Source of the DNA: Aestuariispira insulae
Lineage (GTDB): Bacteria > Pseudomonadota > Alphaproteobacteria > UBA8366 > Aestuariispiraceae
DNA: 64,000 nucleotides
Assembly (NCBI RefSeq): GCF_003385955.1
Contig: NZ_QRDW01000001.1
Coordinates: 665,893 to 729,892 of the forward strand
Reading direction: 5' to 3'
In this document: positions 42,549 to 51,342 of the stretch, in pieces
Layout of the letters: each line of letters opens with the position of its first letter
Position numbering within the stretch: position 1 is the first letter of the stretch
Made by a program: the position numbers and the translations under genes
Notes under the pieces: model-generated
Databases searched by the model: none
Told to the model about the DNA's origin: nothing
The model's input: only the letters and a program-made list of their open reading frames with translations

Positions 42549-43283
42549 CTACCCTTGCGGCCCGGCATTCCTGAGGGCTTTTATGATCCCGTGCAGCGTC
42601 CTGACATCCTGTTCGGTCAGTTCAGCCCGTTGGAACAGGTTTCGGATGTTGCGCAGGGTGACCGGGCGCATCTCAGGCGATTTAAAAAAACGCCCCTCGT
42701 CCAGGCCGGCACCAAGGCGGCTCATAAAATTATCCAGTTCCGCCATGCTGGCCGGGGGATTTTCGTTGGCCTCCAGCTGGGTGGGCGGCGTATCATCCAC
42801 CGAAATCAGCCATTCATAGGCAACCAGCAGCACGGCCTGAGCCAGGTTCAGGGACTTGAAATCGGGATTGAGCGGCACCGAAATCACGGCGTCCGCCAGC
42901 GCGACATCGTCATTGACCAAACCGGAACGCTCACCGCCAAACAGGATGCCGCAATTCACGTCACGGCCAATTTCCTCACGCAGCTCACCCGCCGCATGCC
43001 GGGGCGTCACCACGCGGGTCACCATGCCGCGCGGCCGACCGGTGGTGGCATAGACCCGCTGCAGGTCCGCAACGGCATCTTGCGTGGTGTCATACAGTTT
43101 CACGCCATCAATCACGATATCCGCACCGGCCGCATTATCCCTGGCCGGCTGGGACGGCCAGCCGTCTCTAGGACGTACCACACGCAATTCCGTCAGGCCG
43201 CAATTCAGCATCGCGCGGGCGACCATGCCAATATTTTCTCCCATCTGGGGATCGACCAGGATGATGACGGGCTGTTTTGACAT
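42549..43283 (-). CDS. trmJ: tRNA (cytidine/uridine-2'-O-)-methyltransferase TrmJ
   Basis: A 244-residue SPOUT-class RNA methyltransferase; E. coli TrmJ is 246. VDPQMGENIGMVARAMLNCGL is the SPOUT motif 1, NCGILFGGERSGLVNDDVALADAVISVPLNP is motif 2, and SLNLAQAVLLVAYEW is motif 3, forming the trefoil-knot SAM site. It 2'-O-methylates position 32 of tRNAs. ATG 43281-43283 gives the family length; the frame extends to 43334. It is divergent from mtnP. Confidence 0.9.
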   Translation of the reverse strand: MSKQPVIILVDPQMGENIGMVARAMLNCGLTELRVVRPRDGWPSQPARDNAAGADIVIDGVKLYDTTQDAVADLQRVYATTGRPRGMVTRVVTPRHAAGELREEIGRDVNCGILFGGERSGLVNDDVALADAVISVPLNPDFKSLNLAQAVLLVAYEWLISVDDTPPTQLEANENPPASMAELDNFMSRLGAGLDEGRFFKSPEMRPVTLRNIRNLFQRAELTEQDVRTLHGIIKALRNAGPQG

Positions 43284-43405
43284 TTTGCTCTGTTTCCTCA
43301 AGATTTCCTGCGGGCTTCTACCATAATTCACCATTCACTTGTCAAATGAAACGGCGCGCACTATCAACGGCAGACCAGCCAACAATCAGCTAGGAAAGTC
43401 GGATC

Positions 43406-44281
43406 ATGAGCAAACATGTGTTGGGGATCATCGGCGGCAGCGGCCTCTATGACATCGAGGGCCTGACCGGTGCCGAATGGGTGACGGTGGAAAGCCCCTG
43501 GGGCGAACCGTCCGACGACCTTCTGGTCGGCGAGATCAGCGGCACCAAAGTTGTCTTCCTGCCGCGCCATGGCCGCGGACATGCGGTCTCGCCGTCAGAC
43601 ATCAACTATCACGCCAATATTGATGCCCTGAAGCGCTTGGGCGTTACCGACATTTTCTCGCTTTCCGCCTGCGGCTCGCTCAAGGAAGAGCTGCCACCCG
43701 GCACCTTTGTCATCGTGGACCAGTTCATCGATCGCACCTTTGCCCGCAAAAAAAGCTTCTTCGGCAAGGGCCTGGTCGCCCATGTTCCCCTGTCGCACCC
43801 GGTTTCCTCCTGGCTGGGTGACATCGCCGAAGACGGTTTGAAAGCACAGAAAGTTCCTTATGCCCGCGGCGGCAGCTATCTGGTGATGGAAGGGCCGCAA
43901 TTCTCGACACTGGCTGAATCGGAGCTTTACCGCAGTTGGGGCTGCTCGGTGATCGGCATGACGAATATGCCCGAAGCCAAGCTCGCCCGAGAGGCCGAAA
44001 TCCGTTATGCCACAGTCGCCATGGTCACCGATTTCGACTGCTGGCATCCCGACCATGACAGCGTCGATGTGCAGATGGTCATCAAGACCCTGCTGGATAA
44101 TGCGGACAAAGCCAAAGCACTGGTCAAATTCCTTGCGGACAATATCAACAACCGGGACAGCGAACCCAACTGTGGCACCGACACGATCCTGGATATGGCG
44201 ATCATGACCGCCCCGGAAAAACGCGACCCCGCGTTGGTCGCCAAAATGGATGCCATTGCCGGACGCGTGCTTAAAGGCTGA
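43406..44281 (+). CDS. mtnP: S-methyl-5'-thioadenosine phosphorylase
   Basis: A 291-residue PNP/MTAP family enzyme. GIIGGSGLYDIEG, FLPRHGRGHAVSPSDINY, SACGSLKEELPPG and YLVMEGPQFSTLAES are conserved phosphate- and nucleoside-binding blocks; VIGMTNMPEAKLAREAEI follows. It cleaves methylthioadenosine from SAM-using pathways to adenine and methylthioribose-1-phosphate. The next step, MtnA, is encoded at 48969-50069 on the other strand. Confidence 0.93.
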   Translation: MSKHVLGIIGGSGLYDIEGLTGAEWVTVESPWGEPSDDLLVGEISGTKVVFLPRHGRGHAVSPSDINYHANIDALKRLGVTDIFSLSACGSLKEELPPGTFVIVDQFIDRTFARKKSFFGKGLVAHVPLSHPVSSWLGDIAEDGLKAQKVPYARGGSYLVMEGPQFSTLAESELYRSWGCSVIGMTNMPEAKLAREAEIRYATVAMVTDFDCWHPDHDSVDVQMVIKTLLDNADKAKALVKFLADNINNRDSEPNCGTDTILDMAIMTAPEKRDPALVAKMDAIAGRVLKG

Positions 44282-44284
44282 AAT

Positions 44285-45610
44285 TCAGGCTTCCGGCGGA
44301 GATGACCGTTTCTGTCGGTTATCCTCCTTCTCCTCATACATGCGCTGATCGGCGATCCGGATGAACTGATCCGGGTCGCCGTCCGCTTCTGAAATGGCGG
44401 AGATTCCGAAACTGGCCCCGGCATCCGGGAAGCCCGCTCCCGGCAAAATCTTTGCTGCGGTTGCCACCCGGTTGGCCAGCTGCGCCGCATTCATGCCAGG
44501 CGTGCCCGGCCAGAGCACTGCGAACTCATCACCGCCGATCCGATAAACCCGGTCGTCGCCGCGCATCTCCTCGATCAGGGACTGGGCAAAGAGACAGAGC
44601 AGTTCATCCCCCGCAATATGGCCACGGCTGTCATTCACATTTTTCAACCCATCAATATCAATATAAGCCATCAGGCAATCCGGCATGCGGCCATCGCGCA
44701 CTTGGTCCGCGATCCGGCGCACATCATGGTCAAAGGCCGATCGGTTCAGCGCATTGGTCAGCCCATCCTGGCGAGCCACCCGTTTTTGATGCGACAGATC
44801 GCGCTTCAAACGCCGATATTCCAGTGCCCAGGAAACCTGACGCGAGACATGATAGGCAACCTCCTGGGCCGTTAAGCGGTCAAAATCCGGATGATCGTTA
44901 ATGGCAAAGACATGCCCCAAGGGCTCACCATCCGCACCGAAATACATCTGACCCACATAGGCTTCACCGCCCATATCCACCAATGGTTTGTCTTTTGCGT
45001 AAAACTCCGCAAGCCGGGTGGAAATGAAGGTAAATTCCCGGTTTTGCACCACCAGTTCGCAGGGTGTGTGTCTCACCGCATAGACTTGGCCGATCATCTG
45101 GTCGCCATCATGGGCCCCGATCACCTGGCAATGATTGCCCTGTGGCAGGAACCGGGTCACCCAGGCCCAGCGGTACCCCAAGCCATCCGCCAGCGCCTTG
45201 GCGGCGAGATCGTAAAAATCCGGATCCGAGATATCCGCCCGGCATAAGTTCGCCAGAGCCCGGTCACGCAGCATATTCTGGGACGCATCCTGGAACACAA
45301 ATACCGAACCCTGGCCCGCCGATGACGGGGTGTTGCGGACCTCAACCCAGCGACCGGAACAAAACCGCAAAAGGATGCTGCCGGGTGTCTCCTTGAACAA
45401 TCGCTGTACCGGGCAGCACCCTTCATCATCCAGGAACCAGGCCCGGTCATCCAGCCCCGCCAGCGTTGATTTGAGATTAACCCCCGGCCGGATGGGGATT
45501 TCCAATTCTGAAAAAAAGCTTTCCCCGGACTGATTGATCGCATCAACCGTCCCCTCGGCATTGGTCCGCACTGCGGCAATGGGAAATTGAAGAACCGCGC
45601 CTTCCTGCAT
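44285..45610 (-). CDS. GGDEF-domain diguanylate cyclase with N-terminal sensor domains
   Basis: A 441-residue soluble protein. The N-terminal 110 residues resemble a PAS domain (AAVRTNAEGTVDAINQSGESFF); residues 120-260 look like a GAF-type domain (RADISDPDFYDLAAKALADGLGYRWAWVTRF). The GGDEF domain follows, with the intact active site RIGGDEFAVLW and the characteristic DGLTNALNRSAFDHD start. It should make c-di-GMP. No RxxD inhibitory site is obvious. AAGGA precedes the ATG. It is convergent with mtnP with only 3 nt between stops. Confidence 0.85.
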   Translation of the reverse strand: MQEGAVLQFPIAAVRTNAEGTVDAINQSGESFFSELEIPIRPGVNLKSTLAGLDDRAWFLDDEGCCPVQRLFKETPGSILLRFCSGRWVEVRNTPSSAGQGSVFVFQDASQNMLRDRALANLCRADISDPDFYDLAAKALADGLGYRWAWVTRFLPQGNHCQVIGAHDGDQMIGQVYAVRHTPCELVVQNREFTFISTRLAEFYAKDKPLVDMGGEAYVGQMYFGADGEPLGHVFAINDHPDFDRLTAQEVAYHVSRQVSWALEYRRLKRDLSHQKRVARQDGLTNALNRSAFDHDVRRIADQVRDGRMPDCLMAYIDIDGLKNVNDSRGHIAGDELLCLFAQSLIEEMRGDDRVYRIGGDEFAVLWPGTPGMNAAQLANRVATAAKILPGAGFPDAGASFGISAISEADGDPDQFIRIADQRMYEEKEDNRQKRSSPPEA

Positions 45611-45830
45611 GGCCTGTCATTCCTTCCAAACAGGTATCCCCGCCCGCACCTGGGTTTCCGGCATCATCAAAAACCCGTCAACGCTCGCCCCGAGGCCATC
45701 CTTATTCCTGCCCCTCGGAACCCGGGTCCAGCTTGTTTGGGTCCTGACGGAAGCGGCCCCGGCAAGAGGCCATTCATCCGGCAGACAGATCATAGCAGAT
45801 AAATAGGTGCCTCGCTATAAGGCTGAGGGC

Positions 45831-46469
45831 TTAATGGCCCAGAAACTGGCCGATCATGACATAGAGCACAATCGCGACGGTCATGAGCGCCAATGTGCCG
45901 TTCACCATGATCCTGGTACGCTCCTGCTGAATCGCACCGATGATCCGGTCTCCTGCCCAGGTCCAGACCATATTCACCGGAATACCGATGGACACGAATA
46001 TGGCGCCAAGAATCATGGATTGCACCATCAGGGGGGACAATTCCGGGTCGGTGAACTGAGTCATGGCTGTGGTCACTGTCGCCCAGGTTTTCGGATTGAA
46101 CACATGGGTCAACACGCCCTTGAAAAAGCCGGCCTGCCCCTGGTCCAGCTGTGCCGAATTATCCGTCTGCGGCGGTTTGGACCGGGCAATTTTCCAGGCA
46201 AGATACAAAAGATACACCCCACTCAACAGGATGAAGACCATACGCATGCCGGGCATAACCGCGAACAAGGCCCCGATCCCCAACCCCACCAGGGACAATA
46301 CCACCAGGAAGCCGCAATTGACCCCGATAATGAACTGCATTGACCGGCGCACCCCGAAATGCGCCCCCATGGTCAACAGGATCATATTGGTCGGCCCCGG
46401 CGTTGAAATCATCATCAGGGCAAACAGGCTGGCCGGGATCAGCGCTTCAATGGGGAAAAGAACAGGCAT
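45831..46469 (-). CDS. LysE-family translocator
   Basis: A 212-residue membrane protein with about six helices. The LysE/RhtB signature is MMISTPGPTNMILLTMGAHFGVRRSMQF, followed by LIGVYLLYLAWKIAR-like and FFKGVLTHVFNPKTW. Such proteins export basic or other amino acids and analogues. It is divergently transcribed from a MocR regulator gene, with shared inverted repeats between them, which suggests control by that regulator. Confidence 0.85.
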   Translation of the reverse strand: MPVLFPIEALIPASLFALMMISTPGPTNMILLTMGAHFGVRRSMQFIIGVNCGFLVVLSLVGLGIGALFAVMPGMRMVFILLSGVYLLYLAWKIARSKPPQTDNSAQLDQGQAGFFKGVLTHVFNPKTWATVTTAMTQFTDPELSPLMVQSMILGAIFVSIGIPVNMVWTWAGDRIIGAIQQERTRIMVNGTLALMTVAIVLYVMIGQFLGH

Positions 46470-46519
46470 TGTACATCTCCAACGGATCGGATTTGGTCTG
46501 CCATATTATTTGCGCCTTG

Positions 46520-46549
46520 ATTGTTCATTGAACAATATTTAAATTGTTC
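46520..46549. promoter_or_regulatory. Operator repeats between lysE-type gene and mocR
   Basis: ATTGTTCA-T-TGAACAAT (46520-46536) is a perfect 17-bp palindrome. ATTGTTC recurs at 46543-46549 in direct orientation, ending 3 nt before the regulator's ATG. Two direct repeats plus one inverted repeat is the arrangement described for MocR/PdxR binding sites. Confidence 0.6.
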
Positions 46550-46551
46550 TA

Positions 46552-47976
46552 ATGACAATAATGGAAATGATCCGGGACAATGCGCCCGAAACCGGCCCGA
46601 AATATCCCCATCTGGAACAATTGTTCCGCCGGGCGATCGAGGATGGTACGCTGACACCCGGTGACAAACTGCCGCCGTTGCGCCAGGCCTCCTGGGAGGC
46701 CGGTTGCTCGCTTGGTACCATGGCGCGCGTCTACTCCGCGCTGGAACGCCAGGGGCTGGTCACCTCGGAAGTGGGCCGCGGCACCTTCGTCAAGGAACCG
46801 GACAGTCTTACCGCCAATGTGATCCTGCCGCCCGGCAGCGGCGGGTCGGCGGACCTCTCCATGATCAATCTGGTGCAAAATGAGATTCATCATTCGCAAG
46901 CCGAGAACCTGGTGCGTCAGGCCATGGCACGTGCAGCGGAAAAACTGCCCAGCGTGATGATCACAGGCTATGGCGACGGCAGCGGCCATCATGAGATGAA
47001 ACCTCGCCTCATGCCCCTGCTTGATCCGTCATTGCAGGATCTGAATCCCGGCGACTTGATCCTAACCCATGGGGTCCAGCATGCGCTCTACACTATTCTC
47101 AGCCGAATGGCCGGCAAAGGCGACGGGGTTGCGGTCGAACCGCTTTCCTATCCCGGCATCCGCGCTATCATCGCCCAGCATGGCCTGACCTGCCATTCGG
47201 TGGAAACGGACGAAGACGGTATCCTGCCGGATTCGCTGGACATGGTTTGCCGCGATGGGCGTGTGCGGTTGCTCCTCACCTCACCGACCGGCCAGAATCC
47301 CACCGGCATCACCACAAGCCTGGAACGGCGGCAGGCGATCTGCGAGGTCGCGCGTCGGCGGGATCTTCTGATCGTGGAGGATGATATCTATGGCCATCTC
47401 TACCCCGAAAGCCCGCCGCCCTATGCCGCCCTGCTGCCCGAGCAATCCATTTACCTGACCGGTCTGTCCAAGCGGGTCGCACCGGCACTCAGGGTCGGGC
47501 TTGCCCTGGTGCCGACCCGTCAAAACCTGCTGATGGCCCAGACCATCACCACCCAATGCTGGATGGTGTCCCCTTTGCTGGCCGCTGCCGCCGCCGACAT
47601 CGCGGAACGCGATGACCAGCTGTCAAAGATGGCGGATGACTGCATCGCGCGGTCCAAAGCCCGCGCCGCCACCCTCAGCAAACGCCTGGGCGGTCTGGTT
47701 CAGGGGATTGAGGCCTGCCGCCCCCATGCCTGGATCACCCTGCCCGAAGGTGTCACGGATGAAATGCTGGAACCCATAGCCAAAAGCCATGGGGTTTTGA
47801 TCACTGAAGGTTACCGCTTTTCAAACCGCATCATCGCCGATCATGGCCATATCCGTGTCGCCCTGCTCTCCTGCCCGACAGACCGGCAGTTTGAATTGGG
47901 TATTGAACGGCTGGCCCTGGCGCTCGAACAAATCCGGCAGCAGGCCGAGCCCGCGCCGGACATGTCCTTCGTCTGA
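46552..47976 (+). CDS. MocR-family regulator (GntR HTH + aminotransferase fold)
   Basis: A 474-residue fusion. Residues 15-80 form a GntR winged helix (PPLRQASWEAGCSLGTMARVYSALERQGLVTSEVGRGTFV). Residues 110-470 are a class I/II aminotransferase-like domain with the PLP lysine in YLTGLSKRVAPALR and the PLP-Asp in IVEDDIYG. MocR proteins use PLP as an effector or coenzyme. The start codon may be 46552, 46561 or 46567. It is divergent from an amino-acid exporter gene. Confidence 0.88.
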   Translation: MTIMEMIRDNAPETGPKYPHLEQLFRRAIEDGTLTPGDKLPPLRQASWEAGCSLGTMARVYSALERQGLVTSEVGRGTFVKEPDSLTANVILPPGSGGSADLSMINLVQNEIHHSQAENLVRQAMARAAEKLPSVMITGYGDGSGHHEMKPRLMPLLDPSLQDLNPGDLILTHGVQHALYTILSRMAGKGDGVAVEPLSYPGIRAIIAQHGLTCHSVETDEDGILPDSLDMVCRDGRVRLLLTSPTGQNPTGITTSLERRQAICEVARRRDLLIVEDDIYGHLYPESPPPYAALLPEQSIYLTGLSKRVAPALRVGLALVPTRQNLLMAQTITTQCWMVSPLLAAAAADIAERDDQLSKMADDCIARSKARAATLSKRLGGLVQGIEACRPHAWITLPEGVTDEMLEPIAKSHGVLITEGYRFSNRIIADHGHIRVALLSCPTDRQFELGIERLALALEQIRQQAEPAPDMSFV

Positions 47977-47985
47977 TTGTTTCGG

Positions 47986-48462
47986 TTAGGCGCGGTCGAT
48001 CCGCGCGCTGTAGCAGTTATTCAGGGTGGAGCGCACATGGATATAGGCGATATCCGGATTACCGCTGAACAATTCCTTTGCATAGGCTTCAATCCCGTCC
48101 GGCTCCACATTCCGGCCCGTGCCATAGACAATCCGGTCATTGGCGTAATAGCCCTTCATTAGATAGCTGGGGCGCTTCTTGAAGCTTTCCGGGGTCTGGT
48201 CGGTTTCCCCATGGCGCTGGCAGGATTTCGCATGCAGGAAGATCGGGCCGGTTTCCGCATAGGGCTGGTCTTCGGCAAAGGGCTTGTAAGCCAGGATCAG
48301 GAAAGGCTCGTCCTTGCCCACATCCTCCAGACAGTGGCGGCACGGAACCCCCTCTCCATCCGAGATCTGGGTTTCCGGCTTCATGCCATAAGCATCTTCG
48401 CCCCCGGCCCAAAACTTCATCGCATCTTCAGTCGGCATCGCGGAAAATTTAATGTCGGTCAT
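47986..48462 (-). CDS. DUF1203 family protein
   Basis: A 158-residue cytoplasmic protein with DUF1203 hallmarks: PCRHCLEDVGKDEPFLILAYKPF near residues 40-62, YAETGPIFLHAKSC near 69-82, and the C-terminal YIHVRSTLNNCYSARIDR. The conserved Cys and His (PCRHC, HAKSC) suggest metal binding, but no activity is established. AGGAG precedes the ATG. It is convergent with the MocR gene. Confidence 0.75.
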   Translation of the reverse strand: MTDIKFSAMPTEDAMKFWAGGEDAYGMKPETQISDGEGVPCRHCLEDVGKDEPFLILAYKPFAEDQPYAETGPIFLHAKSCQRHGETDQTPESFKKRPSYLMKGYYANDRIVYGTGRNVEPDGIEAYAKELFSGNPDIAYIHVRSTLNNCYSARIDRA

Positions 48463-48605
48463 CGCTCTAGGCTCCTGTCAGTTTGTGTGTCTGACAGGAG
48501 AATGCCAAGCCTGGATTTTCAAACCCACCCGATACTTGCGATTCGATTTTTTTTGAGCCTATTTCCGAATTTGTCTATCAATCCAGACTATGAAGACTCC
48601 TCTCG

Positions 48606-48947
48606 GTGACAAGACAATGGTTGGTAATGAAGCTTAAAAAAATGAATGCGGAATCGATAAATCCTATTCGCGTAATTCTGATTGCAGCCATGATATTAAA
48701 CCTCATCATCACTGCATATCTTGTACAAACGAACTATCGGTCGGTGATCTGCGAAACCGGCATATTGTCAACTTCGGTTCCCTTCCAAATGATTGCATGG
48801 CTCCTGCTAGCGATTTCACTGCCTTTTGTCCGCCACAGAGCATTCCCACGAAAACTTGGAGTATTCACAGTCTGCGTAAACCTTTGGACGATCGGTGTTA
48901 CCGTGTATTTGGGCTACTGTTTCAGTTGCTCATCCGAATGTATCTGA
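48606..48947 (+). CDS. Hypothetical three-helix membrane protein
   Basis: A 113-residue protein with three hydrophobic segments (ILIAAMILNLIITAYLV, FQMIAWLLLAISLPFV, FTVCVNLWTIGVTVYLGYCF). It is lower in GC than its neighbours. The start is uncertain (GTG 48606, ATG 48627 or ATG 48642) and no ribosome site is strong. No family recognised; it may have been acquired horizontally, or may not be a gene. Confidence 0.4.
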   Translation: MTRQWLVMKLKKMNAESINPIRVILIAAMILNLIITAYLVQTNYRSVICETGILSTSVPFQMIAWLLLAISLPFVRHRAFPRKLGVFTVCVNLWTIGVTVYLGYCFSCSSECI

Positions 48948-48968
48948 CCTTACGGAAAGAGTCAGAAA

Positions 48969-50069
48969 CTAAGCCGCAGCTAAATCCGGAAACGCCTCGG
49001 CCAGGGCCGCCTCATCGGCCTTGACCACGCCGCGCTCGGTGATCAGAGCAGTGACATATTTCGCCGGGGTCACATCAAAGGCAGGGTTTCCGGCCTGGGT
49101 GGTTTCCGGCGTGATCAGGATGGTCTCGACCCGGCCGTCGGCGGTTTTGCCGGTCAGATGGGTCACCTCTTCCCCGCCGCGCTCTTCAATCGGGATTTCC
49201 TTCACCCCGTCCATCACCGTCCAGTCGATGGTGGTGGAAGGCAGCGCCACATAAAATGGCACATCATTATCATGCGCTGCCAGGGCTTTCAGATAGGTGC
49301 CGATCTTGTTGCAGACATCGCCCTTCGCGGTCGTGCGGTCGGTGCCGACAATGCACATATCCACCTGCCCATGCTGCATCAGATGACCACCGGCATTGTC
49401 GACGATTAGGGTATGCGGCACTCCATGATGGCCCAGTTCATAGGCGGTCAGGCTGGCGCCCTGATTGCGCGGCCGGGTCTCATCGACCCAGACATGGACA
49501 TTGATGCCCTCTTCATGGGCCATATATACCGGCGCGGTTGCCGTGCCCCAATCAACGGTGGCCAGCCAGCCCGCATTGCAATGAGTCAGGATATTGACCG
49601 GCTCACCATCCTTCTTGGTCTTTGCGATCTCGCGGATGATTTCCAGGCCGCTACGGCCGATCCCTTCCGAGATCATCACATCCTCATCACAGATCAGCGC
49701 CGCCTCGCGATAAGCAAAATCCTCGCGCTCTTTCGGTGCCAGATAGCGCAGCTTGCCGCGCATCCGGTCCAGCGCCCAGCGCAGATTGACCGCCGTCGGG
49801 CGGGTTGCCAGCAGATGGTCATAGGCCTTGCCCAGGTTCATGTCGCTGGGGTCCTCCCGCATGGCCAGTGCCATGCCGTAAGCCGCCGTCGCACCGATCA
49901 GGGGCGCGCCGCGCACCAGCATATCCTTAATCGCAACACCGGCTTCTTCCATGGACCACAGGGTCACAGTCTCAAACGCGTAGGGCAGCTTGGTCTGGTC
50001 GATGATCTCCACGCCCCAGCCGTCTTCCGCCAGCCAGATGGTACGATAATGGGTGCCATTGATTTTCAT
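48969..50069 (-). CDS. mtnA: Methylthioribose-1-phosphate isomerase
   Basis: A 366-residue enzyme of the eIF2B-alpha-like family. The catalytic Cys lies in [46 protein letters not shown], together with the conserved Asp of the GTDR loop; [16 protein letters not shown] and [16 protein letters not shown] are phosphate-binding blocks. It converts methylthioribose-1-P to methylthioribulose-1-P. It follows the aldolase gene by 5 nt, its ribosome site (AAGGGAT) lying at the aldolase 3' end. It is the last gene of the cysS-cimA operon. Confidence 0.93.
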   Translation of the reverse strand: MKINGTHYRTIWLAEDGWGVEIIDQTKLPYAFETVTLWSMEEAGVAIKDMLVRGAPLIGATAAYGMALAMREDPSDMNLGKAYDHLLATRPTAVNLRWALDRMRGKLRYLAPKEREDFAYREAALICDEDVMISEGIGRSGLEIIREIAKTKKDGEPVNILTHCNAGWLATVDWGTATAPVYMAHEEGINVHVWVDETRPRNQGASLTAYELGHHGVPHTLIVDNAGGHLMQHGQVDMCIVGTDRTTAKGDVCNKIGTYLKALAAHDNDVPFYVALPSTTIDWTVMDGVKEIPIEERGGEEVTHLTGKTADGRVETILITPETTQAGNPAFDVTPAKYVTALITERGVVKADEAALAEAFPDLAAA

Positions 50070-50074
50070 GCCGC

Positions 50075-50728
50075 TTATCCCTTATTCGGCTGCTTGCCGT
50101 AAGTTTTGAATTTTTCCAGGACCTCAGCCATCTGATCGTCGCTCAGAATGACTGGCTCGCCCATCTGGAGGGCGGTGTAATATTGCTTGGCCAGCCCCTC
50201 GACTTCAACCGCCAGCGCCAGCGCCTTGCAAAGATCCGCGCCAAAACCAATATAGCCATGATTGGCCAGCAGGCAGGCTTTGCGTCCTTCCATGGCTTTC
50301 AACATCGTTTCGGAAAGCTCGGCAGATCCAAAGGTGGCATAATCGGAGCAACGGATATCCGTGCCGCCTGCCACCGCGATCATATAATGAAAGCAAGGGA
50401 TGCCGCGGCGCAATGTAGCCAGCGCGGTCGCGTGGGCCGAATGGGTATGGACCACCGCACCAGCCTCTGCCCTGGAAGCATAAATGTCCCGGTGCATGCG
50501 CCACTCACTCGAGGGCAGCAGATCGCCCTTGTGACCGCCGTTCAAATCCATCTCGACAATTTTCTCCGGCGTCAAATCCTCATAGGGCACCCCCGATGGT
50601 GTCACCAGGAAACCCTCGCCAAAACGCGCGGAGACATTGCCTGATGTGCCATGGTTGATGCCGCTGGCATTCATTGACAAGCATGTGTCGATGATTTGCT
50701 GGGAGAGACTATACTTATTCTCAGTCAC
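50075..50728 (-). CDS. Class II aldolase, FucA/Ald2 type
   Basis: A 217-residue zinc aldolase. [31 protein letters not shown] with the catalytic Glu, [10 protein letters not shown] with two zinc His, LLANHG with the third, and LEKFKTYG at the end closely follow E. coli L-fuculose-1-phosphate aldolase. Next to mtnA the likely substrate is methylthioribulose-1-P, cleaved to DHAP and an aldehyde (the Ald2 reaction). MtnB dehydratase is the alternative, but no mtnC or mtnD is nearby. A GTG start with AAAGGAG upstream overlaps the previous gene by 8 nt. Confidence 0.82.
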   Translation of the reverse strand: MTENKYSLSQQIIDTCLSMNASGINHGTSGNVSARFGEGFLVTPSGVPYEDLTPEKIVEMDLNGGHKGDLLPSSEWRMHRDIYASRAEAGAVVHTHSAHATALATLRRGIPCFHYMIAVAGGTDIRCSDYATFGSAELSETMLKAMEGRKACLLANHGYIGFGADLCKALALAVEVEGLAKQYYTALQMGEPVILSDDQMAEVLEKFKTYGKQPNKG

Positions 50729-51308
50729 CCTTTGGCTGCTCCTTTGATCGAGAAGAACTGTCCGGATCCCGTGCCGCAAAGGTCAATGCCATCGGATCGC
50801 CTGAGAGAAGAGCAGCGTTTCGAATTTCATCTTCATGTCCCGGCATTTCGGCATGGTTCATTTGTGCCGAAGTCCAGGTCAGCGCCAACAGCAGATCCAT
50901 CATTATGAACAGGCCCAGCGCGCTCGCCCAATTAGTTGCAAGCAACAGCGGAAGCAGGGAGAGGCCTGTGCCAACAAACCAGACGCGTCGCAAGACGATC
51001 ATCTTGCGGTCCGGCGCTTTTAACAAAAGCGGGTGAAAAATAATCATGCCCCAAACGAATGTGGAAACGACCCGGAAAAAGAGCGAAGCCAACAGCCAAG
51101 CGACCCAAAGAAGACACACCAGATAAATCTGAGTCTTGCCAAATCCAAATCCGAAAAAAATGATGCCTGAGATCACCAGCAAAAACCCGAGTAAACTGAC
51201 CAGCTTTTGCGTTAAGCTCGGTTTATTTCGCATCGAGAGGATCCAATTGCCATAAAGGCCTGACGCCTGCTTCTTTGCATCGGGTTCCATTTTGTCCTCA
51301 GTAACCAT
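50721..51308 (-). CDS. Membrane protein of unknown function
   Basis: A 195-residue protein with about five hydrophobic segments (LVSLLGFLLVISGIIFFGFGF, IYLVCLLWVAWLLASLFF, VSTFVWGMIIFHPLLL, LSLLPLLLATNWASALGLFIMMDLLLALTW) and a charged C-terminal tail. No family recognised. ATG 51306-51308 follows GGGGGGATTG. It lies 35 nt after cimA and overlaps the aldolase start by 8 nt, so it is inside the operon. A role in transport or membrane anchoring for the salvage pathway is possible but unsupported. Confidence 0.65.
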   Translation of the reverse strand: MVTEDKMEPDAKKQASGLYGNWILSMRNKPSLTQKLVSLLGFLLVISGIIFFGFGFGKTQIYLVCLLWVAWLLASLFFRVVSTFVWGMIIFHPLLLKAPDRKMIVLRRVWFVGTGLSLLPLLLATNWASALGLFIMMDLLLALTWTSAQMNHAEMPGHEDEIRNAALLSGDPMALTFAARDPDSSSRSKEQPKGD

Positions 51309-51342
51309 CAATCCCCCCAAGATCGCTTACCGGCTGTGCGAA

